Source: Paenibacillus athensensis (lineage in GTDB: Bacteria > Bacillota > Bacilli > Paenibacillales > NBRC-103111). From it: 64,000 nucleotides of DNA. Each line of letters starts with the position of its first letter. Within the stretch, counting starts at the first letter, position 1. The stretch is taken from positions 1 through 64,000 of the forward strand of contig NZ_MYFO02000013.1 in assembly GCF_004514475.2 (NCBI RefSeq), read 5' to 3'. Below, piece by piece: positions 7,514 to 17,369 of this stretch. Below the pieces are notes generated by a model. It searched no databases and was not told where the DNA came from. It worked only from the letters and a program-made list of their open reading frames with translations. The translations under genes were made by a program, and so were the position numbers.

Positions 7514-8962
7514 TTATTTGCCGCTCAAGCATTCGAGGATCAGCTTGTTGACCAGACCCGGGTTGGCTTTGCCCTTGGTCTCCTTCATGACTTGTCCGAC
7601 GAGGAAGCCTACGGCTTTCTCCTTGCCGGCTTTGTAGTCGGCCACCGATTGCGGGTTGTTGTCGACAACTTGCTCGACGACCTGCTTGATGGCGCCTTCA
7701 TCGCTGATCTGCACAAGCCCTTGCTCTTCGACGACGGTTTGCGGCGCTTTGCCGGTTTCGATCATGATCTTGAATACGGTTTTGGCGATTTTCGAAGAAA
7801 TGACGCCTTTTTCGATCAGGCCGATCATTTCGCCGAGGCCTTGTCCGGTTATTTTGACATCAGAGAGCTCTTGGTTATTCGCATTCAAGTACCCGAGCAT
7901 ATCGCCCATGATCCAGTTGGCGACGGCTTTGGCGTCTTGCGTGAAGCGCAAGCTTTCCTCGAAGAAATCGGCCAGCTGCATGGAAGCCGTGATCACCTCG
8001 GCATCGTAGCCCGGCAAGCCGTATTCCGCCGCATAGCGGGCCTTGCGGACATCGGGCAGCTCGGGAATCGACGCTTGCACGCGCGCCTTCCACTCCTCAT
8101 CGATATACAGGCTGACCAGATCCGGGTCCGGGAAGTAGCGATAGTCGTGAGCCTGCTCCTTGCTGCGCATCGTCAGCGTCTTGCCTTGGGCTTCGTCCCA
8201 ACGGCGCGTCTCCTGCACGACTTTGCCGCCGCTATTCAGTACGTCCGCTTGACGGAATTCCTCGTACTCCAGCCCTTTTTGCACGCCGCGGAACGTATTC
8301 ATGTTCTTCAGCTCGGCTTTGGTGCCGAATTCGGCTTGGCCTACGGGACGCAAGCTGATGTTGGCGTCGCAGCGCAGCGATCCCTCTTCCATTTTGACGT
8401 CGGATACGTCGCAATAAAGCATGATCGCTTTCAGCTTCTCCAGATAAGCGCGCGCTTCTTCCGGTGAGCGCAGGTCCGGCTCGGATACAATTTCAATCAG
8501 CGGGGTGCCGACGCGGTTAAAATCGACAAGCGACGCGTAACCGCCGTCGACGTGGGTCAGCTTGCCGGCATCCTCTTCGAGATGGACGCGGGTGACGCCA
8601 ATGCGCTTGGTTTGGCCGCCGACTTCGATGTCGATCCAGCCATGCTCGCCGACCGGCTGGTCGTATTGCGAAATCTGGTACGCCTTGGGCGAATCCGGAT
8701 AAAAGTAGTTTTTGCGGTCGAATTTGCTATGCGTGGCAATTTGGCAGTTCAGCGCCATCGCTGCCTTCATCGCGTATTCCACGGCTTGCCGGTTCAGCAC
8801 CGGCAGCACGCCCGGGTGGCCCAGGCACACCGGACACGTGTTGGTATTCGGCGGAGCGCCGAAGGAAGTCGCGCAGCTGCAAAATATTTTGGATGCGGTA
8901 TGAAGCTCTACGTGAACCTCAAGCCCGATTACCGTTTCATATTGCGTTTGTGTTGCCGTCAA
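7514..8962 (-). CDS. gatB: Asp-tRNA(Asn)/Glu-tRNA(Gln) amidotransferase subunit B
   Basis: 482 residues, full length. It starts at TTG 8962 behind GAAGGAGG. The N-terminal cradle domain shows [10 protein letters not shown] and the zinc-type cysteines CSC...CPVCLGHPG, then [20 protein letters not shown] and [13 protein letters not shown]. The C-terminal tail domain (YqeY-like) ends with [19 protein letters not shown]. GatB binds the mischarged tRNA and phosphorylates the Glu/Asp side chain. Last gene of gatCAB. Confidence 0.97.
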   Translation of the reverse strand: MTATQTQYETVIGLEVHVELHTASKIFCSCATSFGAPPNTNTCPVCLGHPGVLPVLNRQAVEYAMKAAMALNCQIATHSKFDRKNYFYPDSPKAYQISQYDQPVGEHGWIDIEVGGQTKRIGVTRVHLEEDAGKLTHVDGGYASLVDFNRVGTPLIEIVSEPDLRSPEEARAYLEKLKAIMLYCDVSDVKMEEGSLRCDANISLRPVGQAEFGTKAELKNMNTFRGVQKGLEYEEFRQADVLNSGGKVVQETRRWDEAQGKTLTMRSKEQAHDYRYFPDPDLVSLYIDEEWKARVQASIPELPDVRKARYAAEYGLPGYDAEVITASMQLADFFEESLRFTQDAKAVANWIMGDMLGYLNANNQELSDVKITGQGLGEMIGLIEKGVISSKIAKTVFKIMIETGKAPQTVVEEQGLVQISDEGAIKQVVEQVVDNNPQSVADYKAGKEKAVGFLVGQVMKETKGKANPGLVNKLILECLSGK

Positions 8963-8998
8963 AATGAATGCCTCCTTCGTCCTTGGTCTCGCTTTGGC

Positions 8999-10456
8999 CT
9001 ACAGCGCAGGGCGCTTCAGGTGATGATCGGTTTGCTGCTCGAACGCATGGGCGACGCGCAGCACAGTGGCTTCGTCCAGCGCCTTGCCGATAACCTGCAA
9101 GCCTACGGGCAGTCCGTTCACAAAGCCGCAAGGCACGCTGATAGCCGGAACGCCGGCCAGGTTGACCGGAATGGTCAAAATATCGTTCAAATACATCGTC
9201 AGCGGGTCGGCCGTCTGCTCCCCGATGCGGAATGCCGGCGTCGGCGCCGTTGGCCCGATAATGACGTCGTATTGCTCAAATACGCGGTCAAAATCCTGCT
9301 TGATCAGCGTGCGGACTTTTTGCGCCTTCAAATAATAGGCGTCATAGTAGCCGGAGCTGAGCGCATAGGTGCCGAGCATGATCCGGCGCTTGACCTCGGA
9401 GCCGAAGCCTTCGCTGCGCGACATGTGGTAGACGTCGAGCAGATTGCGGGCGTTGTCGGAGCGTACGCCATAACGCACGCCGTCAAAGCGCGCCAGATTG
9501 GAGGACGCCTCGGACGAAGCAAGCAGGTAGTAAGTGGCTACGGCGTATTCGGAGTGCGGCATGGACACTTCTTCCCATACGGCGCCTTCTTTTTCCAATA
9601 TGCTCAACGCTTCCAGCACCTTGTCGCGCACAGCCGGATCGACGCCCTTGCCCATGTATTCCTTGGGCACGCCGATGCGCAAGCCTTTGACGCTGCCGCT
9701 CAGGGCACCGATGTAATCGGGGATGTCGACGTTCGCGGAAGTCGAATCCTTGGGGTCGTAGCCGCTGATCGCTTGCAGCAGGTAGGCGGCGTCTTCGACG
9801 TTTTTGGTCAGCGGCCCGATCTGGTCCAGCGACGATGCGAAGGCAACGAGGCCGTAACGGGACACAAGGCCGTAGGTCGGCTTCATCCCGACGATGCCGC
9901 AATAAGCCGCAGGCTGACGGATCGAACCGCCGGTGTCGGAGCCAAGCGAGAAATACACCTCGCCAGCTGCAACCGAAGCAGCCGAACCCCCGCTGGAGCC
10001 GCCCGGCACGTAGTCGGTATTCCACGGATTGTAGGTCGGGTGGTAAGCGGAATTCTCGTTGGAGCCGCCCATCGCGAATTCGTCCATATTGAGTTTGCCG
10101 ATCGTGACGGTTTGCGCGCTTTTCAGCTTCTGCACAACGGTGGCGTCATAAATCGGATTGTGATTGGATAAAAATTTGCTGGCACAGGTCGTGGTCAAGC
10201 CTTCGGTCACGATATTGTCTTTAATGCCGATCGGCAAGCCGAACAACAGGCCGCGCTCGGCGTCCGTACCCAGCTGCTCGTCCAACGCGCGCGCGCTGCT
10301 GCGGGCATTCTCCTCGTCCAGCTTCAGGAATGCTTTTACCTTGCCGTCTACCTCGCCGATTCGCGTAAACGATTGCTCGACCAGATCGGTGACGGATAGC
10401 TCCTTGCTGCGGAGCTTATTGTGAATTTCTTGTAATTGCAGATCAAACAAAGACAA
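8999..10456 (-). CDS. gatA: Asp-tRNA(Asn)/Glu-tRNA(Gln) amidotransferase subunit A
   Basis: 485 residues, amidase family, starting at TTG 10456 behind GGAAGGAG. The catalytic elements Lys (GIKDNI), cis-Ser ([14 protein letters not shown]) and nucleophile Ser ([15 protein letters not shown]) are all visible. GatA releases ammonia from glutamine and channels it to GatB. Middle gene of gatCAB, with 33 bp to gatC and 36 bp to gatB. Confidence 0.97.
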   Translation of the reverse strand: MSLFDLQLQEIHNKLRSKELSVTDLVEQSFTRIGEVDGKVKAFLKLDEENARSSARALDEQLGTDAERGLLFGLPIGIKDNIVTEGLTTTCASKFLSNHNPIYDATVVQKLKSAQTVTIGKLNMDEFAMGGSNENSAYHPTYNPWNTDYVPGGSSGGSAASVAAGEVYFSLGSDTGGSIRQPAAYCGIVGMKPTYGLVSRYGLVAFASSLDQIGPLTKNVEDAAYLLQAISGYDPKDSTSANVDIPDYIGALSGSVKGLRIGVPKEYMGKGVDPAVRDKVLEALSILEKEGAVWEEVSMPHSEYAVATYYLLASSEASSNLARFDGVRYGVRSDNARNLLDVYHMSRSEGFGSEVKRRIMLGTYALSSGYYDAYYLKAQKVRTLIKQDFDRVFEQYDVIIGPTAPTPAFRIGEQTADPLTMYLNDILTIPVNLAGVPAISVPCGFVNGLPVGLQVIGKALDEATVLRVAHAFEQQTDHHLKRPAL

Positions 10457-10489
10457 CGACAGGCACTCCTTCCATTAATGGTGTAGCGT

Positions 10490-10777
10490 CTATTCCAATA
10501 CAGCCGGAACTTTGAACTGCTGGTCTTCCTCGTCGGGCGCGTTCAGCAGCACCTTCTCGATAGGCAGGGACGGGCGGGCAACGTCGTCGCGCATGACATT
10601 CACCAGCGGCATCGCATGGCTCGTCGGCAGCACGCCGTCCGTATCCAGCGCGTTGAGCTGCTCGGCGTATTTCAAAATCGCATTCATCTGCCCCGTAAAC
10701 TGCTCCTTCTCGGCATCGGTCAAATCGAGGCGCGCCAGCTTGGCGACGTGCTCGACATCCTGGATCGTAATGCTCAC
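10490..10777 (-). CDS. gatC: Asp-tRNA(Asn)/Glu-tRNA(Gln) amidotransferase subunit C
   Basis: 95 residues starting at GTG 10777. It has the GatC pattern [20 protein letters not shown], then [19 protein letters not shown] and a C-terminal [20 protein letters not shown]. GatC is the small subunit that wraps and stabilises GatA on GatB. First gene of gatCAB. Confidence 0.96.
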   Translation of the reverse strand: MSITIQDVEHVAKLARLDLTDAEKEQFTGQMNAILKYAEQLNALDTDGVLPTSHAMPLVNVMRDDVARPSLPIEKVLLNAPDEEDQQFKVPAVLE

Positions 10778-10884
10778 ATTCAGACACCCTTTCTCAACGT
10801 CTAGTCATTCTTTTCATTATATCTCAAGACGTGCAGGAAACTCAATCAATCGGGCTCGGGAAGGCCAAGAAAACCGCTGTATAC

Positions 10885-10908
10885 AAAAAAGCCGGCGCTT
10901 GGGCCGGC
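10885..10908 (-). terminator. Terminator after the 125-residue gene
   Basis: Minus-strand stem GCCGGC/GCCGGC with a 6-nt loop followed by TTTTTT. It separates the upstream small gene from gatCAB. Confidence 0.8.
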
Positions 10909-10926
10909 CCCGTAAAGGCAATCGTC

Positions 10927-11304
10927 TCAGATCCAGGCGCGCAGGCCGATCTGCTTGATGAAATCCTCGGTGGATTGCACTTCCTTATTTTTCTCTAACA
11001 GCGTTTCGACATTGTCGCCGTTCATGATTTTGCGGAACAGCTCCTCATTCTTGGTAGCCAGGGCATAATCGATCAGCGCTTCGCGTTCGATCCGCTCGGC
11101 TTCCTGCTGCAGCAGCGTTTCCTCTTCTTCGATGTCGTCGGCGGGCACATAATAAATCTTGTTGTCCTTAGGCACCCGAACGACGTAATCAAACACGTTG
11201 TCGGCGTTGCGGTCATAAGCGATGATGTATCCGTATTCGCCGATCGGCAAATTTTGCTCAACTGTGTCGTTGACGATGTAAATCTTTTGACCAAGACGCA
11301 GCAA
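10927..11304 (-). CDS. Conserved hypothetical protein
   Basis: 125 residues. The N-terminal ~55 residues look like a small beta domain (LRLGQKIYIVND, GEYGYIIAYDRN, DYVVRVPKDNKIYYVPADDI). A long charged helix follows, rich in Glu (EEEETLLQQEAERIEREALIDY), and the C-terminal IKQIGLRAWI may pack back. No signal peptide or membrane segment. I do not recognise the function. It has its own terminator and an AT-rich upstream region. Confidence 0.7.
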   Translation of the reverse strand: MLRLGQKIYIVNDTVEQNLPIGEYGYIIAYDRNADNVFDYVVRVPKDNKIYYVPADDIEEEETLLQQEAERIEREALIDYALATKNEELFRKIMNGDNVETLLEKNKEVQSTEDFIKQIGLRAWI

Positions 11305-11432
11305 GGCGGCTCCCCCTCACTTGAAAAGCTGGAATGTCTCGCACAGCAATAATCAAACCTATGAACATAGTAATATAGTACTAAAAAAATAGGTAGTTTA
11401 CAAATGAGTTTTGTCAAACCATCGCCTTACAT

Positions 11433-11476
11433 CAAATAAGCGCCCGCTTCGCCATAAGGCGACGGACGCTTGCAAG
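11433..11476 (-). terminator. Possible terminator after the DUF421 pair
   Basis: The minus strand folds AGCGTCCGTCGCC against GGCGAAGCGGGCGCT with a TTAT loop and a short T-rich tail. The T-run is weak, so this may be only a hairpin. Confidence 0.4.
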
Positions 11477-11570
11477 GAAATTTTCCGCTTACCCGGCACG
11501 AGCTGAAGGCAAATGCCGCAGCTTGGCCCTCGGGCGAGAGCGGCGCTTCCTCTTTTTTCATGAAACAGAG

Positions 11571-12014
11571 CTATAGTGAAGCGGCAGCGCAGCGTTCGGG
11601 CAGCAGGAAAGAGACATCGTTATTCTCAATGAACGTCAACCGGTCTACGCCGAGTCCGCGGTAGGCAATCCGCGAATTGCTTTTTTTCGTAATAACATGA
11701 ATGAAGGCCGGATTCCAGCTGCGGCAAATCTGCACGTAACGGCAGCATAGCGTAAAGCTCAGCTCGAATAAATACACCTCGCGGATGGGAACCTCGGGCG
11801 GATTCCACGTCTTGGCGTCTGTGGTATTGACCTGAATGATTGTATCGGTATCGACACCCATCGCTTCCAGACGTCGCTTGCCGTAGTTGCTGTTCGTCAT
11901 GGCGTAGAAATCGAGACCGCGTTCCCGTAGCAGGGAAAGAAATGCTTTCCCGGCCTGATTGGGCGCAGATACCAGGATGCAGCCTTCGGTAGCTGCGGTG
12001 TTGCCATCGGTCAT
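11571..12014 (-). CDS. Hypothetical protein, Rossmann-like N-terminus
   Basis: 147 residues. The N-terminus (CILVSAPNQAGKAFLSLL, then FYAMTNSNYGKRRLEAMGV and TIIQVNTTDAK) alternates strand and helix as in nucleotide-binding Rossmann folds, though no complete GxGxxG is present. The start ATG overlaps the stop of the upstream DUF421 gene as ATGA, and that gene's Glu-rich end supplies a GGAGGAGG ribosome-binding site, so the two are translationally coupled. Function unknown. Confidence 0.65.
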   Translation of the reverse strand: MTDGNTAATEGCILVSAPNQAGKAFLSLLRERGLDFYAMTNSNYGKRRLEAMGVDTDTIIQVNTTDAKTWNPPEVPIREVYLFELSFTLCCRYVQICRSWNPAFIHVITKKSNSRIAYRGLGVDRLTFIENNDVSFLLPERCAAASL

Positions 12015-12544
12015 GCCTCCTCCTCCTTCAATGCATCGTATGCGGTCACCGGAATACCGGGAATCGTCCCCTCCACAGCGTCGGACCGCTTCAGATTCGT
12101 TGTTTTCATTACGGAAAGCGAGCCTTCCGTTTCAAGAACCGCGTAGGCAACTTCATGTATGTAAAATACGTCCTTGCCGCGGAGCAAGGCCATCAGGTTT
12201 TGCATGGTCAACCGACTTCGCTGCATCGCGTTGCAGTCGATTTGGCCGTTGCGGATCAACACAAGCGGATGGCCGTTAAGCACTTGTTCCGCACGCCGGC
12301 TTTTCAGCGCAAGTAGGCCGTTAACAAATGTAAGCAAAGCAAACAGGGTTAGTACAGAGAGGCTCGCCCACCAGGGGATTTGTTCGGTAAAAATCACGCT
12401 CCCTGCAATTGTCCCTAATGTAATCGACGCCACCAAATCAAAAAAAGTCATTTGTGAAATTAATTTTTTGCCGAGAATCCGACAGCACACGAATAAAGTG
12501 ACAAAAGCCGCCACAGTCTTGACCAGCAATGAAATGATCAGCAT
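12011..12544 (-). CDS. DUF421 (YetF/YrbG-type) membrane protein, short form
   Basis: 177 residues. Three transmembrane helices (about 4-20, 35-55, 58-78) include GKKLISQMTFFDLVASITLGTIAG, typical of DUF421. The cytosolic part has the LNGHPLVLIRNGQI motif and a second segment FYIHEVAYAVLETEGSLSVMK. B. subtilis relatives are longer by some 40-50 residues at the C-terminus, so this is a short version or C-terminally reduced. It forms a two-gene unit with the next gene. Confidence 0.85.
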   Translation of the reverse strand: MLIISLLVKTVAAFVTLFVCCRILGKKLISQMTFFDLVASITLGTIAGSVIFTEQIPWWASLSVLTLFALLTFVNGLLALKSRRAEQVLNGHPLVLIRNGQIDCNAMQRSRLTMQNLMALLRGKDVFYIHEVAYAVLETEGSLSVMKTTNLKRSDAVEGTIPGIPVTAYDALKEEEA

Positions 12545-12658
12545 GTTTCCTTCTCCTTACCGTCCACAGGTTTGATTTCGAAGATTTGCTCCAATAGGAT
12601 AGGTTAGGAAAAAGAGAAGGGTTTTATGCGCACAATGGCTGAGCAGAACTCGTTCGAC

Positions 12659-12683
12659 GGAAAAAGAGCCTGCCGGAGCAGGC
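12659..12683 (-). terminator. Terminator of the ehu–ect operon
   Basis: Minus-strand stem GCCTGC/GCAGGC with a TCCG loop and TCTTTTT tail, 20 bp after the ectD stop codon. Confidence 0.8.
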
Positions 12684-12702
12684 CCGGTTGAATCATAGGC
12701 AC

Positions 12703-13605
12703 TTAATCGCGCGATGCGATAAAGCCCGGCCGCGGCGATTTGCCCGAATAAGGGGCTTGCAGCTTATTGTCCACGCTGTTGTAAACAATGAAGACATTGC
12801 TGCGCGGGTCCGGCGTAATGTTGCTGTTCGAGCCGTGCATCAGGTTGCAGTCGAACAACAGCACCGAGCCCGCTTTCCCCACCGGGGCGGTAATGCCGCC
12901 GCGCTCAGCCAGCCATTTCAGGCTTTTCGGATCGGGTACGCCATACTCCTGACGGCGCAGCGACTCCTTGTAATGATCGTCAGGCGTTTCCCCGACACAG
13001 GAAACAAAGGTGCGGTGCGATCCGGGAATGACCATCAACGGACCGTTATTGGCGTGATTGTCCTCCAGCGCAATCGAGCAGCTTAAAGCGCGCATGCGCG
13101 GCATTCCGTCCTCGCTATGCCAGGTCTCGAAATCGGAGTGCCAGTAAAACTCCTTGCCGGTGAAGCCCTGCTTGAAATTGATTCGCGACTGGTGCACATA
13201 GACGGCGCTACCGAGGATCCGTTCGACGATGGCTTGGATGGCCGGGTGGCTGGCGACCTTGGCGAAAATCTCGTTATCCCGGTGTACGGCAAAAATCGAT
13301 CGGATGTCTTCACCGCCGGGCTCGCGAATCACCTCCGGCCGGGCGTCTTGCTTGCTCACTTCCCACAACCGCGCCAGCTCGCGCTTCCACAGCTTGACTT
13401 CCTCTTCGCCGAAGAAGCTCTCCAGGAACAAATAGCCGTTCGCCTCGTAAAAATCGAGCTGCCCCTTGCTCACAGGCGAGGCTCCTTCGCCGTATACAAC
13501 CGGATCCTGTCGCGCAAGCAGCTTGGCGCTGCCGCTCACTCTGGACGGATACGGGTCTTGCAGAGTCGAATCATGCAGAATAACTTGGCCTTTGGATGTC
13601 ATCAT
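12703..13605 (-). CDS. ectD: Ectoine 5-hydroxylase
   Basis: 300 residues of the PhyH-type Fe(II)/2-oxoglutarate dioxygenase fold. The ectoine hydroxylase core FKQGFTGKEFYWHSDFETWH contains the HxD iron ligands, and the second His lies in LMHGSNSNITPD. It converts ectoine to 5-hydroxyectoine in the cytoplasm. The gene follows ectC by 19 bp and is the last gene of the operon before a strong terminator. Confidence 0.95.
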   Translation of the reverse strand: MMTSKGQVILHDSTLQDPYPSRVSGSAKLLARQDPVVYGEGASPVSKGQLDFYEANGYLFLESFFGEEEVKLWKRELARLWEVSKQDARPEVIREPGGEDIRSIFAVHRDNEIFAKVASHPAIQAIVERILGSAVYVHQSRINFKQGFTGKEFYWHSDFETWHSEDGMPRMRALSCSIALEDNHANNGPLMVIPGSHRTFVSCVGETPDDHYKESLRRQEYGVPDPKSLKWLAERGGITAPVGKAGSVLLFDCNLMHGSNSNITPDPRSNVFIVYNSVDNKLQAPYSGKSPRPGFIASRD

Positions 13606-13624
13606 CGGTTACCCCTTTTCCTCA

Positions 13625-14005
13625 TTAGTCTAAAGGATACACGCCGTCGGCGTCGTGAACCTCTTGTCCCGTCGTTGGCGGATTAAACACACAAATCATC
13701 CGCATGTCACTTTTACCGCGCAACAGATGCTTCTCGTGCCCGTTAAGCACATACAGCGTGCCGGGTGTAATCGGATGCACCTTACCACTCTCCAGCACTT
13801 CAATCTCGCCTTCGCCTTCTATGCAGTACACGGCCTCCACATGATGCTTATACCAGATTTCCGTTTCCGTATTGGCCTTGATGCGCGTATCGTGGAGCGA
13901 GAACCCTGCTCCATCCTGCTTGACCAGCAGCCTGACGCTGCTCCAGGTCGGCGTGTCGACGTCAAACGTCGATCCCGCAAGCTCATTCAGGTGTCTGACA
14001 ATCAT
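13625..14005 (-). CDS. ectC: L-ectoine synthase
   Basis: 126 residues, cupin fold, usual length for EctC. Typical segments are [31 protein letters not shown] and [18 protein letters not shown]. It cyclises N-gamma-acetyl-diaminobutyrate to ectoine. Its ATG overlaps the ectB stop as ATGA. Confidence 0.97.
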   Translation of the reverse strand: MIVRHLNELAGSTFDVDTPTWSSVRLLVKQDGAGFSLHDTRIKANTETEIWYKHHVEAVYCIEGEGEIEVLESGKVHPITPGTLYVLNGHEKHLLRGKSDMRMICVFNPPTTGQEVHDADGVYPLD

Positions 14006-15285
14006 GCTGGATTCGCGACCTCCTTCATGCTGGCGCGCAACAGCTCCAAGCCTTTGCGCAGCTCGCTGTCGGCAATTGTCAGCGGTGGCATTACCTTGGC
14101 TACCTCGCTGTCCGTACCGGACGTCTCCATGATCAGTCCATGTGCGAACGCCCGCTCACAGATGCGCTGCGCGGTGTCCCCTCCCGCAAAGGCAATGCCC
14201 TGCATCAGCCCCCGGCCCCGCACTTGACCACCCAGCTGCGGGAATTCGCGAACCAGCTCCTCCAGCTCGCTGCGCAGCAGCTTGCCTTTACGGACGATAT
14301 CCTGCGAAAATTGCCCGTTCTCCCAATAACGCAGCGCTTCGGTCGCCGAAACAAACGCCAGATTGTTTCCGCGAAACGTCCCGTTATGCTCGCCCGGCTC
14401 CCAGACGTCCAATTCAGGACGGATCAGCGTCAATGCCATCGGCAGCCCGTAGCCGCCAATCGACTTGGACAAGCAAACAAGATCCGGTTGTATACCCGCC
14501 TGCTCAAAGCTGAAAAACGTGCCCGTTCGCCCGCAGCCCATCTGCACATCGTCGACGATGAGCAAAATGCCGTGCAGCTTGCACAAGCGGTCGAGACGGC
14601 GCAGCCAGGCCGTGCTCGCTTCATTGATGCCGCCCTCGCCTTGAATCGTCTCGACGATAATCGCAGCCGGGAGCGAGACGCCACTGCCGCTGTCACGGAT
14701 GTAGGTTTCCAGATAGTCGATCGTATCGACGTTCTCTCCCATATAACCGTCATAGGGCATGGAAACGGTATGATGCAACGGAATGCCCGCTCCCTTGCGC
14801 TTGAACTTGTTGCCCGTTACCGAAAGCGCGCCAAGCGTCATGCCGTGGAACGCGTTGGTGAAACCGATCACGGTCGTCCGGCCCGTAACCTTGCGCGCCA
14901 GCTTCAAGGCGCTTTCCACCGAATTGGCGCCTGTCGGGCCGGGAAACTGGATTTTGTAATTCAGTCCGCGCGGCTCCAGAATCGTCTGACGGAAGCTTTG
15001 CAGAAAGCGCTCCTTCGCTTCCGTTGCCATATCGAGGCTGTGCGCAATGCCGTCATTTTGCAAATAACTGATCAGCTTTTGCTTGAGCGCTTCCGGATTG
15101 TGACCGTAATTCAGCGCGCCGGCTCCGGCAAAAAAATCGAGATATTCAACGCCGTTTTTATCCCAGAGCTTACTGCCCTTGGCTTTGGCAAACACGGCCG
15201 GGAAGGAGCGGCAATAGCTGCGAACCTCCGACTCCAGCGCTTCAAAAACGTGCATTGAACATCCGGCTGCATCCAAAACCTTCAT
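14002..15285 (-). CDS. ectB: Diaminobutyrate–2-oxoglutarate transaminase
   Basis: 427 residues, class III PLP aminotransferase. Seen are [20 protein letters not shown], the cofactor Asp in [15 protein letters not shown] and the PLP Lys in [13 protein letters not shown]. It makes L-2,4-diaminobutyrate from aspartate semialdehyde, the first ectoine-specific step. ATG 15285 has GGGGGAG at 7 nt and directly abuts the ectA stop codon. Confidence 0.97.
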   Translation of the reverse strand: MKVLDAAGCSMHVFEALESEVRSYCRSFPAVFAKAKGSKLWDKNGVEYLDFFAGAGALNYGHNPEALKQKLISYLQNDGIAHSLDMATEAKERFLQSFRQTILEPRGLNYKIQFPGPTGANSVESALKLARKVTGRTTVIGFTNAFHGMTLGALSVTGNKFKRKGAGIPLHHTVSMPYDGYMGENVDTIDYLETYIRDSGSGVSLPAAIIVETIQGEGGINEASTAWLRRLDRLCKLHGILLIVDDVQMGCGRTGTFFSFEQAGIQPDLVCLSKSIGGYGLPMALTLIRPELDVWEPGEHNGTFRGNNLAFVSATEALRYWENGQFSQDIVRKGKLLRSELEELVREFPQLGGQVRGRGLMQGIAFAGGDTAQRICERAFAHGLIMETSGTDSEVAKVMPPLTIADSELRKGLELLRASMKEVANPA

Positions 15286-15831
15286 TTAAGACTCCCCCTT
15301 GTTTGTGTTAGTACGATTACTCTGACTTCCAAGCGGCCCGATTCGCACCAGTTGCTCGGCTTCATGCTGGCTGCCCGGAAACAGCTCGGCAGCGAAGCCG
15401 CTTGCTACTGTACGCCGGGTGCCGAGTCTGTCGGCCAAGCCTGCAAACAGCCGGTGCGAGGCCGCATTGTCCGGCGAAATGGTCGCTTCGATATAGCGGA
15501 CCTCCCGACAGCGGTCCAGTGCAATCAAGCTGCTCAGCAGCGAATCGGCAATGCCGCGCTTGCGGTAATCGCGCGAGACGGCAATTTGCCATACGAACAG
15601 CACCTCCCGGTCGGAGGGTTGGATAAACGCCGATACAAAGCCGACAATCCGCCCGTCCAGCTCAGCGACCAGACAGGTATCCTTGAAATAAGCGGCCAGC
15701 ATAATGTAGCAGTAGGCCGAGTTCACATCCAGCCGCCCGCTGTCAGCTACCGTCTGCCAAATATGCCGCCCGTCCTCGGGACGAGCCTTGCGTATCGTCA
15801 CTGCCGTTTCTTGAGCTAGCGTTTCTGTCAT
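15286..15831 (-). CDS. ectA: Diaminobutyrate acetyltransferase
   Basis: 181 residues, GNAT fold with the EctA pattern [31 protein letters not shown] and [15 protein letters not shown]. It acetylates L-2,4-diaminobutyrate at the gamma amino group. The start ATG and its AAGGAGAG site lie inside the ehuA reading frame, 89 bp before the ehuA stop, so translation of the biosynthetic genes is physically tied to that of the transporter genes. Confidence 0.95.
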   Translation of the reverse strand: MTETLAQETAVTIRKARPEDGRHIWQTVADSGRLDVNSAYCYIMLAAYFKDTCLVAELDGRIVGFVSAFIQPSDREVLFVWQIAVSRDYRKRGIADSLLSSLIALDRCREVRYIEATISPDNAASHRLFAGLADRLGTRRTVASGFAAELFPGSQHEAEQLVRIGPLGSQSNRTNTNKGES

Positions 15832-16681
15832 CGCGCTCTCCTTCCTGCTTCCCCGTATCGATCGCTGCGGCTGTATGCAAATCCGCGCCGATCGAGAACG
15901 TTTGCCGAAAGCGGCTCAAAAATGCTTTCAGTCTGGGGCTTTGCGGGTTTTCAAAAATTTGCTGCGGCGTCCCTTGCTCGACAATGGCGCCTCCGTCAGT
16001 GAATAAAATCCGGTCGGCTACTTCTCTGGCAAAATCCATTTCGTGGGTAATCAGCATCATGGCCATGTCTCCGGCAGCGGCCAGCTGCTTGATTACAGCC
16101 AGCACCTCGCCAACCAGCTCGGGGTCCAGCGCCGACGTTGCTTCATCGAACAGCATCACCTGCGGCCGCATAACAACGGCTCTGGCAATCGCCACCCGCT
16201 GCTTCTGACCGCCAGACAGACGGGCCGGATACTCCTGCAGCTTGTCGTCGAGCCCAACCTGCTCCAGCGTGGAAACCGCCAGCTTGCGGGCTTGCGATCG
16301 TTCCATGCCGAGCACATGCACCGGGCCTTCCATCACGTTATTTAAAATCGTCATATGCGGAAACAGATGAAACTGCTGGAAGACCATGCCGATATGACGG
16401 CGAACCCGGTGCAGATGCTTTTCGCCGGCCGGTACAAGCTTATTGTGAACGCGGCGATGCCACAGCAGCTCGCCCGCTACCTCAATCGTTCCGGCCGTCG
16501 GCCGTTCCAGCGTCATCAGCAGACGGGCCAGCGTCGTCTTCCCGGAGCCGCTTGGCCCGATGACTGCGACTTTTTCTCCCGGATAAATATCGAGATCGAT
16601 GTCTTGAAGCACCGAATTATCGCCGTAGGCTTTGCTGATTTTGCGGTATTCCACAATGGGCTTTCGCTCGATGTCATTCAT
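15743..16681 (-). CDS. ehuA: Ectoine/hydroxyectoine ABC transporter ATP-binding protein
   Basis: 312 residues. ATPase motifs are Walker [10 protein letters not shown], signature LSGGQKQR, Walker [13 protein letters not shown] and a switch His in LITHEMDF. The usual polar-amino-acid-type ATPase ends near LKAFLSRFR at about residue 260. This one carries a further ~50 residues, low-complexity and polar, encoded by the region shared with ectA. The tail may be a by-product of a lost stop codon. Third type of component in the ehu transporter. Confidence 0.93.
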   Translation of the reverse strand: MNDIERKPIVEYRKISKAYGDNSVLQDIDLDIYPGEKVAVIGPSGSGKTTLARLLMTLERPTAGTIEVAGELLWHRRVHNKLVPAGEKHLHRVRRHIGMVFQQFHLFPHMTILNNVMEGPVHVLGMERSQARKLAVSTLEQVGLDDKLQEYPARLSGGQKQRVAIARAVVMRPQVMLFDEATSALDPELVGEVLAVIKQLAAAGDMAMMLITHEMDFAREVADRILFTDGGAIVEQGTPQQIFENPQSPRLKAFLSRFRQTFSIGADLHTAAAIDTGKQEGERDDRNASSRNGSDDTQGSSRGRAAYLADGS

Positions 16682-16694
16682 CGCGAACGCTCCC

Positions 16695-17369
16695 TTACTT
16701 CGTTTTTTTCATAAAATGCAGCTCCACGCCGCGCACGAGCAGCGACGAGGCATAGCTCAAAGCGAAAAAGAGACAGCCAACCAGCGTAAAAGCTTCTACA
16801 TACCGGAAGGAAACCGAACCCAGCGACTTGGCCGTCTGCAGCAATTCAACCACCGTGATTGCCGACAGCATCGGCGTCTCTTTAAACATCGTAATCAAGT
16901 AATTGCCCAGCACCGGCGCCATTGGCGGCACAGCCTGCGGCAAAATAATTCCTGTCCATGTACGTCTTGCGCCGAGATTAAGCGCGCGGGCGGCTTCCCA
17001 CTGCCCCTTGGGCACAGCTTCAATGCCTCCGCGGAACACCTCGGATATGTAGGTGCTATAATGAATGCCAAGTCCGATCACGCCTGTTGCAAACGGAGAA
17101 ACGGCGATGCCGTAAAGCGGAAGCACATAGAATAAAACGAATAGCTGTACCAGCAGCGGCGTGCTGCGGATAAATTCAACCCAAGCGGCCACCATATACG
17201 AGCCGATCGGTCCCCCGGCATAGCGGATGACGGCAAGCGGCAGGCCGAGCAGGCAAGCCAGCGCGAAGCCAAGTACCGTCGCGCCGATTGTCATCGGCAA
17301 CGCCTTGAGCAATTGAGGCAAAATGTCTAACGCATAATTCCAATCCCACATGACTAACTGCGCCTCCAT
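16695..17369 (-). CDS. ehuD: Ectoine/hydroxyectoine ABC transporter permease
   Basis: About 224 residues from ATG 17369 ([10 protein letters not shown]), supported by CAGGAG 6 nt upstream. HisM/GlnP-type permease with about five transmembrane helices and the coupling-loop motif [22 protein letters not shown]. It overlaps the end of ehuC by 16 bp. Assigned to ectoine uptake because of the adjoining ehuB/C/A and ectABCD; alone it would be only a polar amino acid permease. Confidence 0.9.
   Translation of the reverse strand: MEAQLVMWDWNYALDILPQLLKALPMTIGATVLGFALACLLGLPLAVIRYAGGPIGSYMVAAWVEFIRSTPLLVQLFVLFYVLPLYGIAVSPFATGVIGLGIHYSTYISEVFRGGIEAVPKGQWEAARALNLGARRTWTGIILPQAVPPMAPVLGNYLITMFKETPMLSAITVVELLQTAKSLGSVSFRYVEAFTLVGCLFFALSYASSLLVRGVELHFMKKTK

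Noticed and set aside
8552-10171. 539-codon open frame on the plus strand across gatB/gatA
   Set aside because: It is antisense to two unmistakable genes, rich in Arg/His/Ala, has no family motif and is the usual shadow frame of GC-rich coding DNA.
10778-10884. T-box or other riboswitch before gatC
   Set aside because: The ~100-bp space has no specifier or antiterminator-like structure that I can see.
14140-15258. 372-codon plus-strand frame over ectB
   Set aside because: Antisense shadow of ectB; no ribosome-binding site or recognisable motif.
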